This document shows positions 46,582-57,272 of a stretch of DNA of 64,000 nt, piece by piece. A program made the position numbers and the translations under genes. The stretch's first letter is position 1. Every line of letters starts with the position of its first letter. This stretch comes from Adineta vaga. Its lineage: Eukaryota > Rotifera. The notes beneath the pieces were generated by a model. That model was not told the DNA's origin. It saw nothing but the letters and a program-made list of their open reading frames with translations, and searched no databases. The DNA lies in contig CP075492.1 of assembly GCA_021613535.1 (NCBI GenBank), positions 3,410,001 to 3,474,000 of the forward strand, written 5' to 3'.

Positions 46582-48420
46582 TTAAAAGAAAAATGATTCC
46601 TTGTGAATTTGATTTGATTTTAAACCAGCTTGATGTAACCATGAATTAATATCAACCATAAATTGACTAGGTCCACAAATATAAGTCTGTCTATTTATCA
46701 AATCCGAAACCTTCATAAGATCATTGAATTGAATTCTTCGATTATATATTTGAAACGATTCAGATGTAGAAGGTTCATTAATACCAGTAGAATCAAACAT
46801 TGATATGTTTGAAACAATAGGAGATGAAATAAAATCTTTGAGTAAATCAATTTCATCACCACGACCAGAGAATAAAATAACAATATCAATCTTTGGTTTT
46901 ATTTGAGATAAAGCTTCAAACATAGCTAAGAATGGAGTAAGACCAATTCCACCAGCAATAAATAAGAGTTTTTCATGAATTTGATTAATATTATCAAAAC
47001 ATGTGAAGTCACCTCCTGTACCAATGAATTTGCAATAAAGTGATGATTTCTGTTCATTTGATTGAGAATGTAGTAAAGAGGATATGATACCTTTGGGTAA
47101 ATGTTTAATAGTACATGATACTTTATTTGTAGGATCAAATGTATTTGTATTTGAATTAAATGAAGGTGATGAAGAGATAGTCCATGTTCGAATATAATCA
47201 TCATTGACTGATTGAGGATTACCATTGTTCATATGTTGATAAGTTTGTTGAATTAAATGTGCAAAATTCAAAATAACGTATCCACCAGGTTTAAATGAAG
47301 TTTCTTCATCCAATTCAAATGTAAATCTTGAAATATATTTTGTCAATTTCTTAATCTCTACTAATTTCGCATTCTTTGTAGATGTTTTCAAAGGTCTTCC
47401 CATTTTTTCCATTTCAACAGCAAGATAACGAACAGGTGGATTATATGGTGAATATTGTTCATGACCAATTAATTTCAAATTCAAAGCTTCCTTAATCCAT
47501 ACATATCCATTTAATTTAATTCTCGTAATTAAAGTCATACGAGGCATAATACGTTCAGCTTCATCATCATAAATATTTTCAGCAATACCAGTTACATGAA
47601 GCATATCACCCGTAGTAAAACAAGGAAATACAACAGCAGCAATTCGATCTGTTTCAATATTTCCCAGAGATTGATAAAATCGATTTCCTGAATAATCTGG
47701 AATAACAATAAATGTATGTCCACTTTCTTCATAAGTTCGAACAAATCCAGGGTTTCCACCACGATAATTTAATCCAAGATCGGAAGTATTATCACAATTA
47801 TGATTCGTATGTCGTGTAGCTAAAACGATTGTACTAGCTTGATGAATAATATCTAAACATTCTTGATTGAAAGAAATCTTGTCTGTATTTCGATAATCAG
47901 CTATGATTTTTGGATTTCTTTTGTAATATTCTAATTTTCTAATTGTAATATATTTTGGACAATTTCCTAAACTTTCATTGGTTATTAAGGACATATTCAA
48001 AGTATCATTTATAAGATTGGATTGAGAAATAAATCCAGCTACTTTATTTCTTCGACGATTACTAAAATCGACACCAATTCCAGCAAAATAACGACAAGTT
48101 GAATTCGTTGTATTGATAACACTAGATAAAAATGGATCACCTTTTGGTAGAATAACAGAAACCTTTAATTCCATTTCAGATACAGCATGAATGAGTGTTG
48201 TTGATGAACCAGTAATAATTGTTGCCCAAGGTCTTCCATCGATATCAAGAGTAGAAATACCAAAATAATTTAAATGAGTAAAGAATTCTGAATGTTGATC
48301 TGGCATATCATCAGAAATCATTTCGGAGACTATCATAGGCATATTTGATGGAGTATGCCTTTTCTTTTGAACGAAAAGTTCGCCTTCATGTTGATTATGT
48401 GATTTTAGACGTTTTATCAT
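46582..48420 (-). CDS. PNPOx-like / ferredoxin-reductase-like fusion oxidoreductase
   Basis: An intronless frame encodes 612 aa. Residues about 40-330 resemble the FMN-binding split barrel of the pyridoxamine-phosphate-oxidase superfamily (FGISTLDIDGRPWATIITG; PDYSGNRFYQSLGNI). From about 345 the chain is a ferredoxin-NADP-reductase-type module. The FAD-binding motif is RTWTISSSPS (about 410-419), the NAD(P) glycine motif FIAGGIGLTPFLAMF (about 487), and YICGPSQFM (about 580) precedes the aromatic C terminus KESFFF. It probably passes electrons from NAD(P)H through FAD to an FMN or redox partner. Similar two-domain proteins are known to me from fungi and bacteria; transfer is possible and the lack of introns fits, but this was not tested. 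No targeting signal is visible. Confidence 0.8.
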   Translation of the reverse strand: MIKRLKSHNQHEGELFVQKKRHTPSNMPMIVSEMISDDMPDQHSEFFTHLNYFGISTLDIDGRPWATIITGSSTTLIHAVSEMELKVSVILPKGDPFLSSVINTTNSTCRYFAGIGVDFSNRRRNKVAGFISQSNLINDTLNMSLITNESLGNCPKYITIRKLEYYKRNPKIIADYRNTDKISFNQECLDIIHQASTIVLATRHTNHNCDNTSDLGLNYRGGNPGFVRTYEESGHTFIVIPDYSGNRFYQSLGNIETDRIAAVVFPCFTTGDMLHVTGIAENIYDDEAERIMPRMTLITRIKLNGYVWIKEALNLKLIGHEQYSPYNPPVRYLAVEMEKMGRPLKTSTKNAKLVEIKKLTKYISRFTFELDEETSFKPGGYVILNFAHLIQQTYQHMNNGNPQSVNDDYIRTWTISSSPSFNSNTNTFDPTNKVSCTIKHLPKGIISSLLHSQSNEQKSSLYCKFIGTGGDFTCFDNINQIHEKLLFIAGGIGLTPFLAMFEALSQIKPKIDIVILFSGRGDEIDLLKDFISSPIVSNISMFDSTGINEPSTSESFQIYNRRIQFNDLMKVSDLINRQTYICGPSQFMVDINSWLHQAGLKSNQIHKESFFF

Positions 48421-49118
48421 AGATTTCAGTTATAATGATGTGAATACAATCTAAAGAAAAAAAAACATGTAAGTTTCAAATAAGAAATGTAAGCGAATTT
48501 TCGAAAAAATGAATGAGAGCAAAGATATACATAGCCACGTTCTCTATATAAACAAGGTCTCTCGATATTGTCGTTTATATAGATTATAACATACATTTGT
48601 GCTTCGTCATAACGTACAGAAGAAAGGAAAGAAAGAAAGAAAGAAAAATATGCTTCGTCATAAACATTCTCGCAAGAGAACGACAAACGTTGTCTTTTTT
48701 TATACATTACAGAGATAATATAACAATTTTATTATTCGTAGTTCTTGTGTAGTGTGGATAGGCTAGTGTTGATCAGATGTATAAACTAGCCATTACTCAT
48801 ATCCACACCCTCAAGATGGTATCTTTTGCATTATCTGAATATTCTGATATCATTTAAATCAAAATAGATGACAGATGTATATATTCTGAGAACAGTTCTT
48901 AAAATCAGAGATTGACGTAAAACGACGTCAGAGAAACACATTAACTAATATCAAATAATGTTTATCATCTGTTATAATTATTTAGATATACGTCAGCAAC
49001 GAGAAATTTCATTTATTTAACAGGAAAAAATAAGTTTTATCATAAATCTTGCTGACGACAATGATTTGAAAAAAAATGGATACTATACTCATTTTTTAAA
49101 TAACATTCTGACGAAAGA
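48421..49118. other. Intergenic, divergent, with hairpin
   Basis: The gap of about 700 nt lies between divergently transcribed genes. It contains the GT-rich hairpin at 48747-48816 and purine/pyrimidine microsatellites near 48630. Promoters were not identified. Confidence 0.45.
48747..48816. repeat. GAGGGTGTGGG-type hairpin with nested arms
   Basis: GTGTAGTGTGGATAGGCTAGT pairs in part with ACTAGCC and then TATCCACACCCTCAAGA. The inner arms GGCTAGT/ACTAGCC and the outer arms TGTGGATA/TATCCACA are in register, so a stem-loop is likely. Confidence 0.6.
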
Positions 49119-52100
49119 ATGTTTGATATAAAATATATAACGTTATTTTATTGGATTATTTTACATACGTTTGTCATTACACTTCGAATCACTCTTCGCA
49201 ATACAGATGAGACAAGTAAGAATCAAAATAATACAGGACAACACAATTGCTTGCGTATTTTGGCTTCTTCTGAGTCATACAATGTAGATGCTCCTCGTGA
49301 AATAACCTCATATTGTATCGGTGATTTAGCCTCAAACTTTCATATCGAACAAAATAATTTCTCTTCAAAGTTCACCTTTCGAGAACTAGAAAAAGCGAAT
49401 ATAACTAGTCAACAATTATATCATTGGTCAGCACCAATAGATCTTGCTGAACGTTATGAATTTTATTTAAATCAATTATCAACACCGAGCAATAACCTTA
49501 CTATGGCAACAGACGTATTCTATAACTGTACATTGCCGAGATTTGGTCCTATGTGTCAATATGAATTTCCAACTGATTTATCTCAATATTATCCTGAATA
49601 CCCTCTATCGTTACAACAAATCATAGACGATTTCTTTCTTACTCATAAACCTCGTTCAATTGATTTAACCTGCTATAAGCATATACAATGTGATCGTGGT
49701 TTTCCGTCGGTTTGTTTAGATTGGACAGAAATTTGTGATGGAAAAAAAGATTGCATTGATGGTGGACAGGATGAAGAACATTGTTGGCAACTGGAATTTA
49801 ATGTAGAACAAGCTCATTCAAAACCCTTTTATCTATTTAATACATTCGATCAAGCTTCAATATTGATTCACGAAGGTGCTGATTGCTCTCGCACTTACCC
49901 ATTAATAGAATGTGAAGAAGTTTTATGTCCGGATATACTTTGGACAAGTTCTTGTTCAAAAAGTCGTCAAGAACGCTTGTTTGAAGCATTATTTTCTATC
50001 AAAGACAATTCTACATCTGATGATTGTTGGTCAGCATTCAAATGTGTTCTTCCTATATCAGATTCATTAGGTTCAATCTGTCACCATTTTTGTGATGGTA
50101 ACAATTGTGTTGAAATCATTGAAGATCAATGTCCACCTATATTTTACATGCCAGTTGTACCCATTCTATTCGGTCATATTCGTTTAGCTTTTGAAAAAAA
50201 TGATTCAAAACGTTTCATCAATAAACAATTTCAACATCCCTATGTTTGTTATGATAATTCACAATATGACGCTTATTTTGTTTCCACATCCAAAATATTA
50301 TTTAATAATGTCACATGTTTTCGTAGTTTTGATGCATTAACTTCATCTATTGGTAGAGATGACTTTAATGAATATTACTTTACCAATCTACATCGAGCAT
50401 TGCGAAAATACAATTTACCTTTTAATTATACTGCAGAATTTTGTAAAAGAGAAAATACATATCAATGTATAAATTCATCAAAATGTATTCCTATCAAATA
50501 TCGTAATGACGGTAACGAAAATTGTCCTTTTGGTGATGATGAAGATACACGTGGACCAGATTCAATTTATGTATTTCACGAACACTTTTACACAAATGAT
50601 ATTTGTATAAATGTAAGCAGCCAGGTATCCGAATATGACTATTGTAATATTACTTTTCAAATTCTTTGTGATGGATATATTGCATTTCATTCCGTTATTA
50701 TCAATGGACAAAGTGAAACAGATGAAACCGAATGTAAACAATGGGAATGTGATAATGTTTATACTCGTTGTAATGGATTTTGGAATTGTTTCAATGGCGC
50801 TGATGAACTTGGTTGTAATCCATTAGCAGCAATATTGAATTGTTCTTCTAATGAACATATTTGTGTTTCGCCTTATACAAATCAACTGATGTGTTTATCT
50901 ATTGAAAAAGCAGATGACAGACAAATCGATTGTCTCGGTGCAACCGATGAACCATCACTTTGTCGAAAATCAGATTATCAGAATGGACAAACATTTTATT
51001 GTATAAAACAAAACATTGGAGCTTGTCTTTCTTTTGAGAAAGTATGTGATAAAGCGAAAGATTGTGATAATAATGATGATGAGCGATTTTGTGAAGAGAA
51101 GAAACCCTTTGTTTTGGGAGAATCAACTGATTCGCAATCAATTGAACAATATCAAGTCCAACAAGTTTTAAGTGCCCTATTGGGCTACTTTTATATGCAA
51201 CCAGTTACACATTTCTCACTTGGTGCGTCTATTTCATCAGATTCTCTTATCAGACACAATATCGGCAACATTGCATATTCGAGCTCATCAAAGATTCAGC
51301 AGCCTATTTTGCTTCCAGAAGCCCATTGTCATTATGGTCTTGGCATACGTGTTTGGCAAGACGAAGTTAATAATATATCTACCATTATATGTTTCTGTCC
51401 AGATAGTTTATATGGTAATTATTGTCAATATCAAAATCAACGTGTAAGTTTAACTCTGAATTTTCAAGCATTGTCGGACTCTTGGCAAAAGCCATTTGCC
51501 ATTATCATTTTACTTATTGATAATAGTGATGAACAAATAATTCATTCATATGAACAATTTACTTATTTATCTGTTCGAGATTGTCAAAAGAAATTTAATA
51601 ATTATTTACTTTATTCAACTCAACCAAAAGATCCAAAGAAAAAATATGCCATTCATATTGATATTTATGATAAACACTTTCACACCTATCGCGGAAGTTT
51701 ATTGTATTCAATACCATATTCATTTCTACCTGTTCATCGTTTATCATTTAAAGTTAATATTCCAAAAATTGGTTCTAACTTCTATCGTTGTTCAATGCGT
51801 CAATGTATTCATGGTAAATGTACCAGGTATTCACACAGTGAACAAGAAACTGAATTTTGTCAATGTGAACAGGGTTGGTCGGGACGTTATTGTACTATTC
51901 CATATAAACATTTGTGTTCACCGAAATCATTATCCGTCGGAATTGATGCTAACAATAGATCGATTTGTATTTGTCCAACAAATAAATTTGGTCCACGATG
52001 TTTACTCACGGATTATTTTTGTACAAATTCCACATGTAACAATCGTGGTCAATGCATTCCATCGGATGAACATTCGACATTGGAACGAATATTTACATGT

Positions 52101-53750
52101 ATCTGTCCACCAGGTTTTAGTGGAGATCAATGTGAAATAGTCGATAATGAAATAATGTTATCGTTCGATACAAAGATTATTTTATCACGATCGTTATTTA
52201 TTCATTTCATTGAAGTAATCAAAGACGGTCCACATGTAAGAGCAACTACTTTGAAAACAATTCCATTCACCGAAAACTTTGTTGTTGTTCAATGGTCACG
52301 TAAATTTCATCTTATTTTCATTGAATTTTCCAGAAACAATTACTATTTAGCTATTATTCAAAATGCTTATAATCGATCAGAAAAGGTATCTAAAATAATT
52401 CAACCGTCTGATCGTTGTTATCATATAAGTACGTTGGTTAACAAAACCGTTTTCGAATTTCATCCTCTTCGCCGTATGAAACATTATCATTCATTATGTA
52501 GTAATCCTTCGTTTCAACTCTCGTGTTTCTATGATGATTATCGTCTCTGTTTCTGTTATAATAATATTCGGCAAAGACGTTTGACGAATTGTTTTGGATT
52601 CGATCATCAGATGAAATTCGATTGTTCAGGATACAACGAATGTGAAAATGACGGAGAATGTTTCCAAGATACGCTACAATGTCCACAAAGATCAATGTGT
52701 GTTTGTCCTCAATGTTTTTATGGAAGATATTGTCAATTTACTACTATTGGATTTAGTGTATCTCTTGATAATATCTTGGGTTATCATATTCAACCACATA
52801 TTAGTATTGTAAATCAATCAACTATTATTCAAATAAGTATTACATTAATGTTAATTTTTGTTATCGCAGGTATTATCAATGGTATTCTTTCTTTGATAAC
52901 ATTTAAAAATAAATCTGTACGAGAAATTGGTTGTGGTTTATATTTATTAGGTTCATCAATAACTACTCTACTTATAGTGATTTTATTATCATTAAAATTC
53001 TGGATTCTTCTACTTGCACAAATGTCTCAAATAACTAATCGATTATTTCTACAAATTCAATGTATTTCTTTTGATTTTCTTGTTCGAATTTGTCTTAATA
53101 TGGATCAATGGTTAAATGCATGTGTAGCTATTGAACGAGCATTTACAATCATTCAAGGCACACGTTTTGTTAAGAAGAAAAGTAAACGAATGGCAAAATT
53201 TGTTATTGCCATTGTTTTAGTGTTTAATATTGGTTCATCAATTCATGATCCTATCTATCGACGTTTAATTGATGAAGAAAATATTGAGAATGATGAAAAA
53301 CGAATATGGTGTGTTGTTACTTATTCATCGAATTTACAAATATATAATTCAATTATGCATATTGTTCACTTTTTTGCTCCGTTTATCATCAATCTTATTT
53401 CAGCTATTATTCTCATTACGAAAAAAAGTCGTCAAAAATCAAATTTACAAAGCAAACGATCACGTACAGAAATTTTACGTGAACAATATCAACAACATAA
53501 ACATTTATTTATTGCACCTGTCATCTTAGTTATTCTTGCTATACCACGTCTAATCATTTCATTTGCATCGAAATGTATGAATTCAGTCAATGAAGCATGG
53601 CTATTTCTTATTGGATACTTCATTTCATTTATTCCACCTACACTTACTTTTGTTATATTCGTCTTACCATCGAAATTTTACAAAAAGGAATTTAACAAGT
53701 CGATTATTCAATATCGAACAACCATCCGACGATATTTACAATTTCAATAA
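49119..53750 (+). CDS. Large LDLa/EGF-like ectodomain 7TM receptor
   Basis: A single frame of 1543 aa, paralogous along its whole length to the 17244 protein. After a signal peptide (LFYWIILHTFVITL) come LDLa-like units near 185-222 (CLDWTEICDGKKDC), 546-566 and 627-658. EGF-like modules follow near 757-772, 891-922, 967-1006 (CICPPGFSGDQCE) and 1169-1207 (CVCPQCFYGRYCQF). The 7TM bundle (1238-1520) has NACVAIERAFT at the end of TM3 (about 1333) and FVLPSKFYKKEF after TM7. As in the sibling there is no GPS site. Conservation between the copies is highest in the 7TM part and around the EGF units, suggesting a constant signalling core under a faster-changing ectodomain. The ligand is unknown. 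Confidence 0.85.
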   Translation: MFDIKYITLFYWIILHTFVITLRITLRNTDETSKNQNNTGQHNCLRILASSESYNVDAPREITSYCIGDLASNFHIEQNNFSSKFTFRELEKANITSQQLYHWSAPIDLAERYEFYLNQLSTPSNNLTMATDVFYNCTLPRFGPMCQYEFPTDLSQYYPEYPLSLQQIIDDFFLTHKPRSIDLTCYKHIQCDRGFPSVCLDWTEICDGKKDCIDGGQDEEHCWQLEFNVEQAHSKPFYLFNTFDQASILIHEGADCSRTYPLIECEEVLCPDILWTSSCSKSRQERLFEALFSIKDNSTSDDCWSAFKCVLPISDSLGSICHHFCDGNNCVEIIEDQCPPIFYMPVVPILFGHIRLAFEKNDSKRFINKQFQHPYVCYDNSQYDAYFVSTSKILFNNVTCFRSFDALTSSIGRDDFNEYYFTNLHRALRKYNLPFNYTAEFCKRENTYQCINSSKCIPIKYRNDGNENCPFGDDEDTRGPDSIYVFHEHFYTNDICINVSSQVSEYDYCNITFQILCDGYIAFHSVIINGQSETDETECKQWECDNVYTRCNGFWNCFNGADELGCNPLAAILNCSSNEHICVSPYTNQLMCLSIEKADDRQIDCLGATDEPSLCRKSDYQNGQTFYCIKQNIGACLSFEKVCDKAKDCDNNDDERFCEEKKPFVLGESTDSQSIEQYQVQQVLSALLGYFYMQPVTHFSLGASISSDSLIRHNIGNIAYSSSSKIQQPILLPEAHCHYGLGIRVWQDEVNNISTIICFCPDSLYGNYCQYQNQRVSLTLNFQALSDSWQKPFAIIILLIDNSDEQIIHSYEQFTYLSVRDCQKKFNNYLLYSTQPKDPKKKYAIHIDIYDKHFHTYRGSLLYSIPYSFLPVHRLSFKVNIPKIGSNFYRCSMRQCIHGKCTRYSHSEQETEFCQCEQGWSGRYCTIPYKHLCSPKSLSVGIDANNRSICICPTNKFGPRCLLTDYFCTNSTCNNRGQCIPSDEHSTLERIFTCICPPGFSGDQCEIVDNEIMLSFDTKIILSRSLFIHFIEVIKDGPHVRATTLKTIPFTENFVVVQWSRKFHLIFIEFSRNNYYLAIIQNAYNRSEKVSKIIQPSDRCYHISTLVNKTVFEFHPLRRMKHYHSLCSNPSFQLSCFYDDYRLCFCYNNIRQRRLTNCFGFDHQMKFDCSGYNECENDGECFQDTLQCPQRSMCVCPQCFYGRYCQFTTIGFSVSLDNILGYHIQPHISIVNQSTIIQISITLMLIFVIAGIINGILSLITFKNKSVREIGCGLYLLGSSITTLLIVILLSLKFWILLLAQMSQITNRLFLQIQCISFDFLVRICLNMDQWLNACVAIERAFTIIQGTRFVKKKSKRMAKFVIAIVLVFNIGSSIHDPIYRRLIDEENIENDEKRIWCVVTYSSNLQIYNSIMHIVHFFAPFIINLISAIILITKKSRQKSNLQSKRSRTEILREQYQQHKHLFIAPVILVILAIPRLIISFASKCMNSVNEAWLFLIGYFISFIPPTLTFVIFVLPSKFYKKEFNKSIIQYRTTIRRYLQFQ

Positions 53751-55049
53751 TAAATACAATTTTAAATCGCTTTTTTATTCTCTCGAAATAACTAAGCTGA
53801 GAATGTATAGAGAAGTGAATAATTAATATATCTTGTATGATGATTATAACTAGAATATCCTGAAGGCTTCATCACAAAAGAATGTTTGCTTCAGGAGATA
53901 TTCAATCCCCCCGAAACTGGAGATTTTTGCATCTTTTTGTGGGACATAGGTGATCTTTGAAGATTGAATATCTCGTGAAGCAAACATTCTTTTGTGATGA
54001 AGTCTTCAGGATATTCTAGTTATAAGTAGACCTATGTGTGGAAAAAATATCAAGTCAGAATACCGATATGCAATTTGCTGGTACATACCGTGTCATAGGC
54101 TGAATATTCAGTAAAATGGCTATAACTACCGAAGGAAAGGCCATCGGCCGAAATCCTTTTAGCGTATTATCTACTCCAGATCATCTATCGAATGACATAT
54201 GAACGAATGAAATCGGAGTGGGACATCTAAGAATGTTTTCTCGTACGAAAAGAAAACTATTGTAATATCACGCGTGCTAGACGAAAAAGGTCGAAGATAC
54301 CGCTACTCACGATAACAAGTCCGGAGTTTTCACAGTTTTTTTTATCTGAACTGTTTTGTCTGTTCAATAGATCGACTACATAAATAAAATGAATTTATTC
54401 GCTATTCTTTTCTCCATTCAATGCGACATTTCCAAGATCAAACAGACAAACCATTCATGAGAATATGTCAACTTTTTTAGTGGTAAAATTGGTTGTTTAT
54501 ACTTACTTCGACTCGCATTTTTCACAGATATAACCAAATGATCTAATATATTGGATTTAACAATCAGTTAACTAGACCTCTCATTTCAGATAAATGAATC
54601 GAAAAACTAAGAGCTTTTCTGTGATATTTCTATGGAGAATCCCCTCAGCATGAGGTGGTACAGACATCCTTAGCAACTACAGTGCTATATTCACATTCTC
54701 AATAGCTTCATCATGTTTCATATTTTAATCTCGCATGGATTGCGCAACACAGCTTTTTTCTGAAGAACTAAACGTTAGTTAATCAGTTGACTTTCTTTGA
54801 GAATATCAACGCAATGACTGGAACTTGATAATGATTTGTTTTCTTTTTTCATCAACTCTTAGTAGAACAAATTGTTCTTCACGTTGAAAATGTTGGACAG
54901 TACGTAATTGTAATATGAACTTTCGAATATCTTATAGAACTACTTAGAAGGTTTTTTATTATAGAATAGAGCAAATTGAAAATATGTCACAATTCGTCCA
55001 TATAGAAAAATTCCTACGAATAAAATTTTCTAATACAATTGATGTAATA
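53751..55049. other. Intergenic with a long hairpin
   Basis: This 1.3-kb gap contains the 64-bp-arm inverted repeat. The remainder (54026-55049) shows no coding frame or family repeat. Confidence 0.5.
53844..54025. repeat. Near-perfect inverted repeat, 64-nt arms, 54-nt loop
   Basis: The left arm is 53844-53907 and the right arm 53962-54025. Reverse-complementing the right arm matches the left at 62 of 64 positions (one G/A and one G/C difference). The arms start and end with TTATAA. Candidates are a short MITE-like element or a transcribed hairpin giving small RNAs. No transposase frame lies nearby, and no target-site duplication is clear beyond the palindromic TTATAA. Confidence 0.9.
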
Positions 55050-57272
55050 TTAAAGACAGATTTGAATTTCTTCTGTAGAACATCGTAATCGATAAGGTCG
55101 ATTAAGCGGCCATTCATGTAGTTGTCGTCGAATTAGATTTGGAAAACAAGGAGTTTCAGATGACGTACAACAAACAAATTCCATACGAAGCGAAACAAGT
55201 TGTTGTAAATGATCAACAAGGAAATGAATAAGATTAATAATAGATTTTGTAGATTCATTTTTATAAACAATAATATACGATGAATTTGCACTACGAATAT
55301 CCAATGATTGATAGATAGTAAATGAAAATTGTTTTAAATTAGAAAATCGATTACAGAGTAACATACAAATAGGTTTTGCTTTATTCAATGTTAACATACG
55401 ATCGTGCATTTCAATCGATTCTATCTAATAAATAGAAATAAAATATCGTCATTTAAATAAAAATAAAAATTTTTCTATTCGAAAATTAATTTCAAATTAT
55501 TCCTGTAAAAGATATATAAGTAGAATCGAAGATAAATAAAATTTCTTACTTGTTCACTTGCACGACTTTCAAGATTGTCATAAATACGCATTATTGCGGA
55601 AGATGAAATACGTCTATTCTTATATATCCGTAGTGTATGTACATTATATGCCATTCGTAATATTGGTTCTAATTCATCTGCAGTAATAACATCACAATTA
55701 GTAATTGAAATTATTGTTAATAATGACCATGGAATCAATAATGATATAGAACTCTTACAATTACGAATATTTGAAAGACAAACTTTATTCCCATAATCAG
55801 AAATAACTAATTCATTGGCGTGTGAAAACAACTCGAATGCATTCATCGACATTTGACAAGATCTAAATAAAAAAAACATACGATTCCTTGAGTTTTCATA
55901 GAAGAAAATATTTTCTATATACTTTGCCAAATCTTTAGAAAACAGATATGTTGGAAGTATGGTGCCATTATATGGTAATGTATATACTGCCACATAATAA
56001 CACTTATCAGTAGTCATCCAACGATCATATTCGTGAATGAACACCTTCGGTCGTTGTCGACGAGTAAATGGAGCATTGAAAAATGTATGAAGAATTATCT
56101 TTTCCGAATCATTTCTCACACGAAATGTTAGTTTCAATGTATAGATTGCCGATGTTCTGAGACGATCGATACATAACTGTTGAATGGTATCACCTGATAT
56201 AATCAAAGAATCAGAGATTGATATAGATGCAAATAATTTTAATGACAGATGAGTAAGTTGGATAAAGACAGATGAGAAAAGTGCAACGGTTCTATGAAAA
56301 CTTCTTTTATCTACACAATTCATACGAAGACGAGATAGACGAGGAAGAAGTGAACTATCAACAGCAACAGGTAATCTAAAATTTCATTTTATTTATACTT
56401 TTACAAAACATTGTATTTTACTTACGGAATAAAATCATATTCATCCTTGTCAAAAATGATTGCATCTTGTATCCCAACAGAAAGATTTTCAATCGAAGGT
56501 ATACATTTTACTAAGCGTTCGAGAAAGTCTATTGAATTTAAACCAATGGTCAATGTATGAAGATAAATTGTATTGACAACATTTGGTAAAGTCATTAATG
56601 GTGGCGGCGGTGTTAACACTTTTAGTAATTGGTCACGTGTGAAAAGGCAAAAATTAAATGGTAGTCGACAACTTCGTAGATTAGGTAGTTGTGAGCATAC
56701 CTAGAATAACAATCAAAATGTTTTTATACATTCGCCTACAATAATATTTTAGGAAGTTTTTTCTCTCAAATAAAAATAGACTTGTGTAGAGTTGATTTTC
56801 TTACTTTAGCCAGATAAGCTCCTTCCACTATCTGCTGCTTAAATGAACTAGAATCTATCAGATCGACCAGTAATGTGTGTAATTGTCTTATTAAACGATC
56901 ACATAATAATTTCTCAAATTCATGTTGTTTAATATCGATCAAGTGAAGATGTCGAAGTAATGTTGTTTGTTGATATTTGAGAGATGATAAAACAAGTGAC
57001 CATCCACCAATAATATTATTTAATCTAATATGTAATGAAAGAACTCGACGTCCTATTAATTTGATTACATTTTGACAAAAATCTTTGAATATCGTTAATG
57101 ACATTGTATTATCATCAATATGAATATGCCATAAATATTCATAGATAAGAATGGTCGACAAACGTTTATTCAATGAATAAAACGATTGAAGAATATTAAC
57201 AGGAGATAAATAACCAAAAATTTCAAAAACAACATCGACAGGTAAACATTCAAAATTGCTTATCATCATCAT
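55050..57272 (-). CDS. F-box protein with LRR-like C-terminal region, four exons
   Basis: The exons are 57272-56805, 56700-56426, 56375-55550 and 55424-55050. Introns are 104, 50 and 125 nt, GT-AG, with phases 0, 2, 0 kept, giving 647 aa. An F-box occupies about residues 8-50 (LPVDVVFEIFGYLSPVNIL), the segment that binds Skp1 in SCF ubiquitin ligases. The rest is Leu/Ile-rich with irregular repeats (LHTLTIGLNSIDFLERL, PSIENLSVG, LLTIISITNCDVI), probably a leucine-rich-repeat substrate-binding part. F-box/LRR proteins of this style are numerous in bdelloids as I know them. There is no TM or signal peptide. Substrate unknown. The internal Met codons that make the exons look like separate small genes are not starts. 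Confidence 0.82.
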
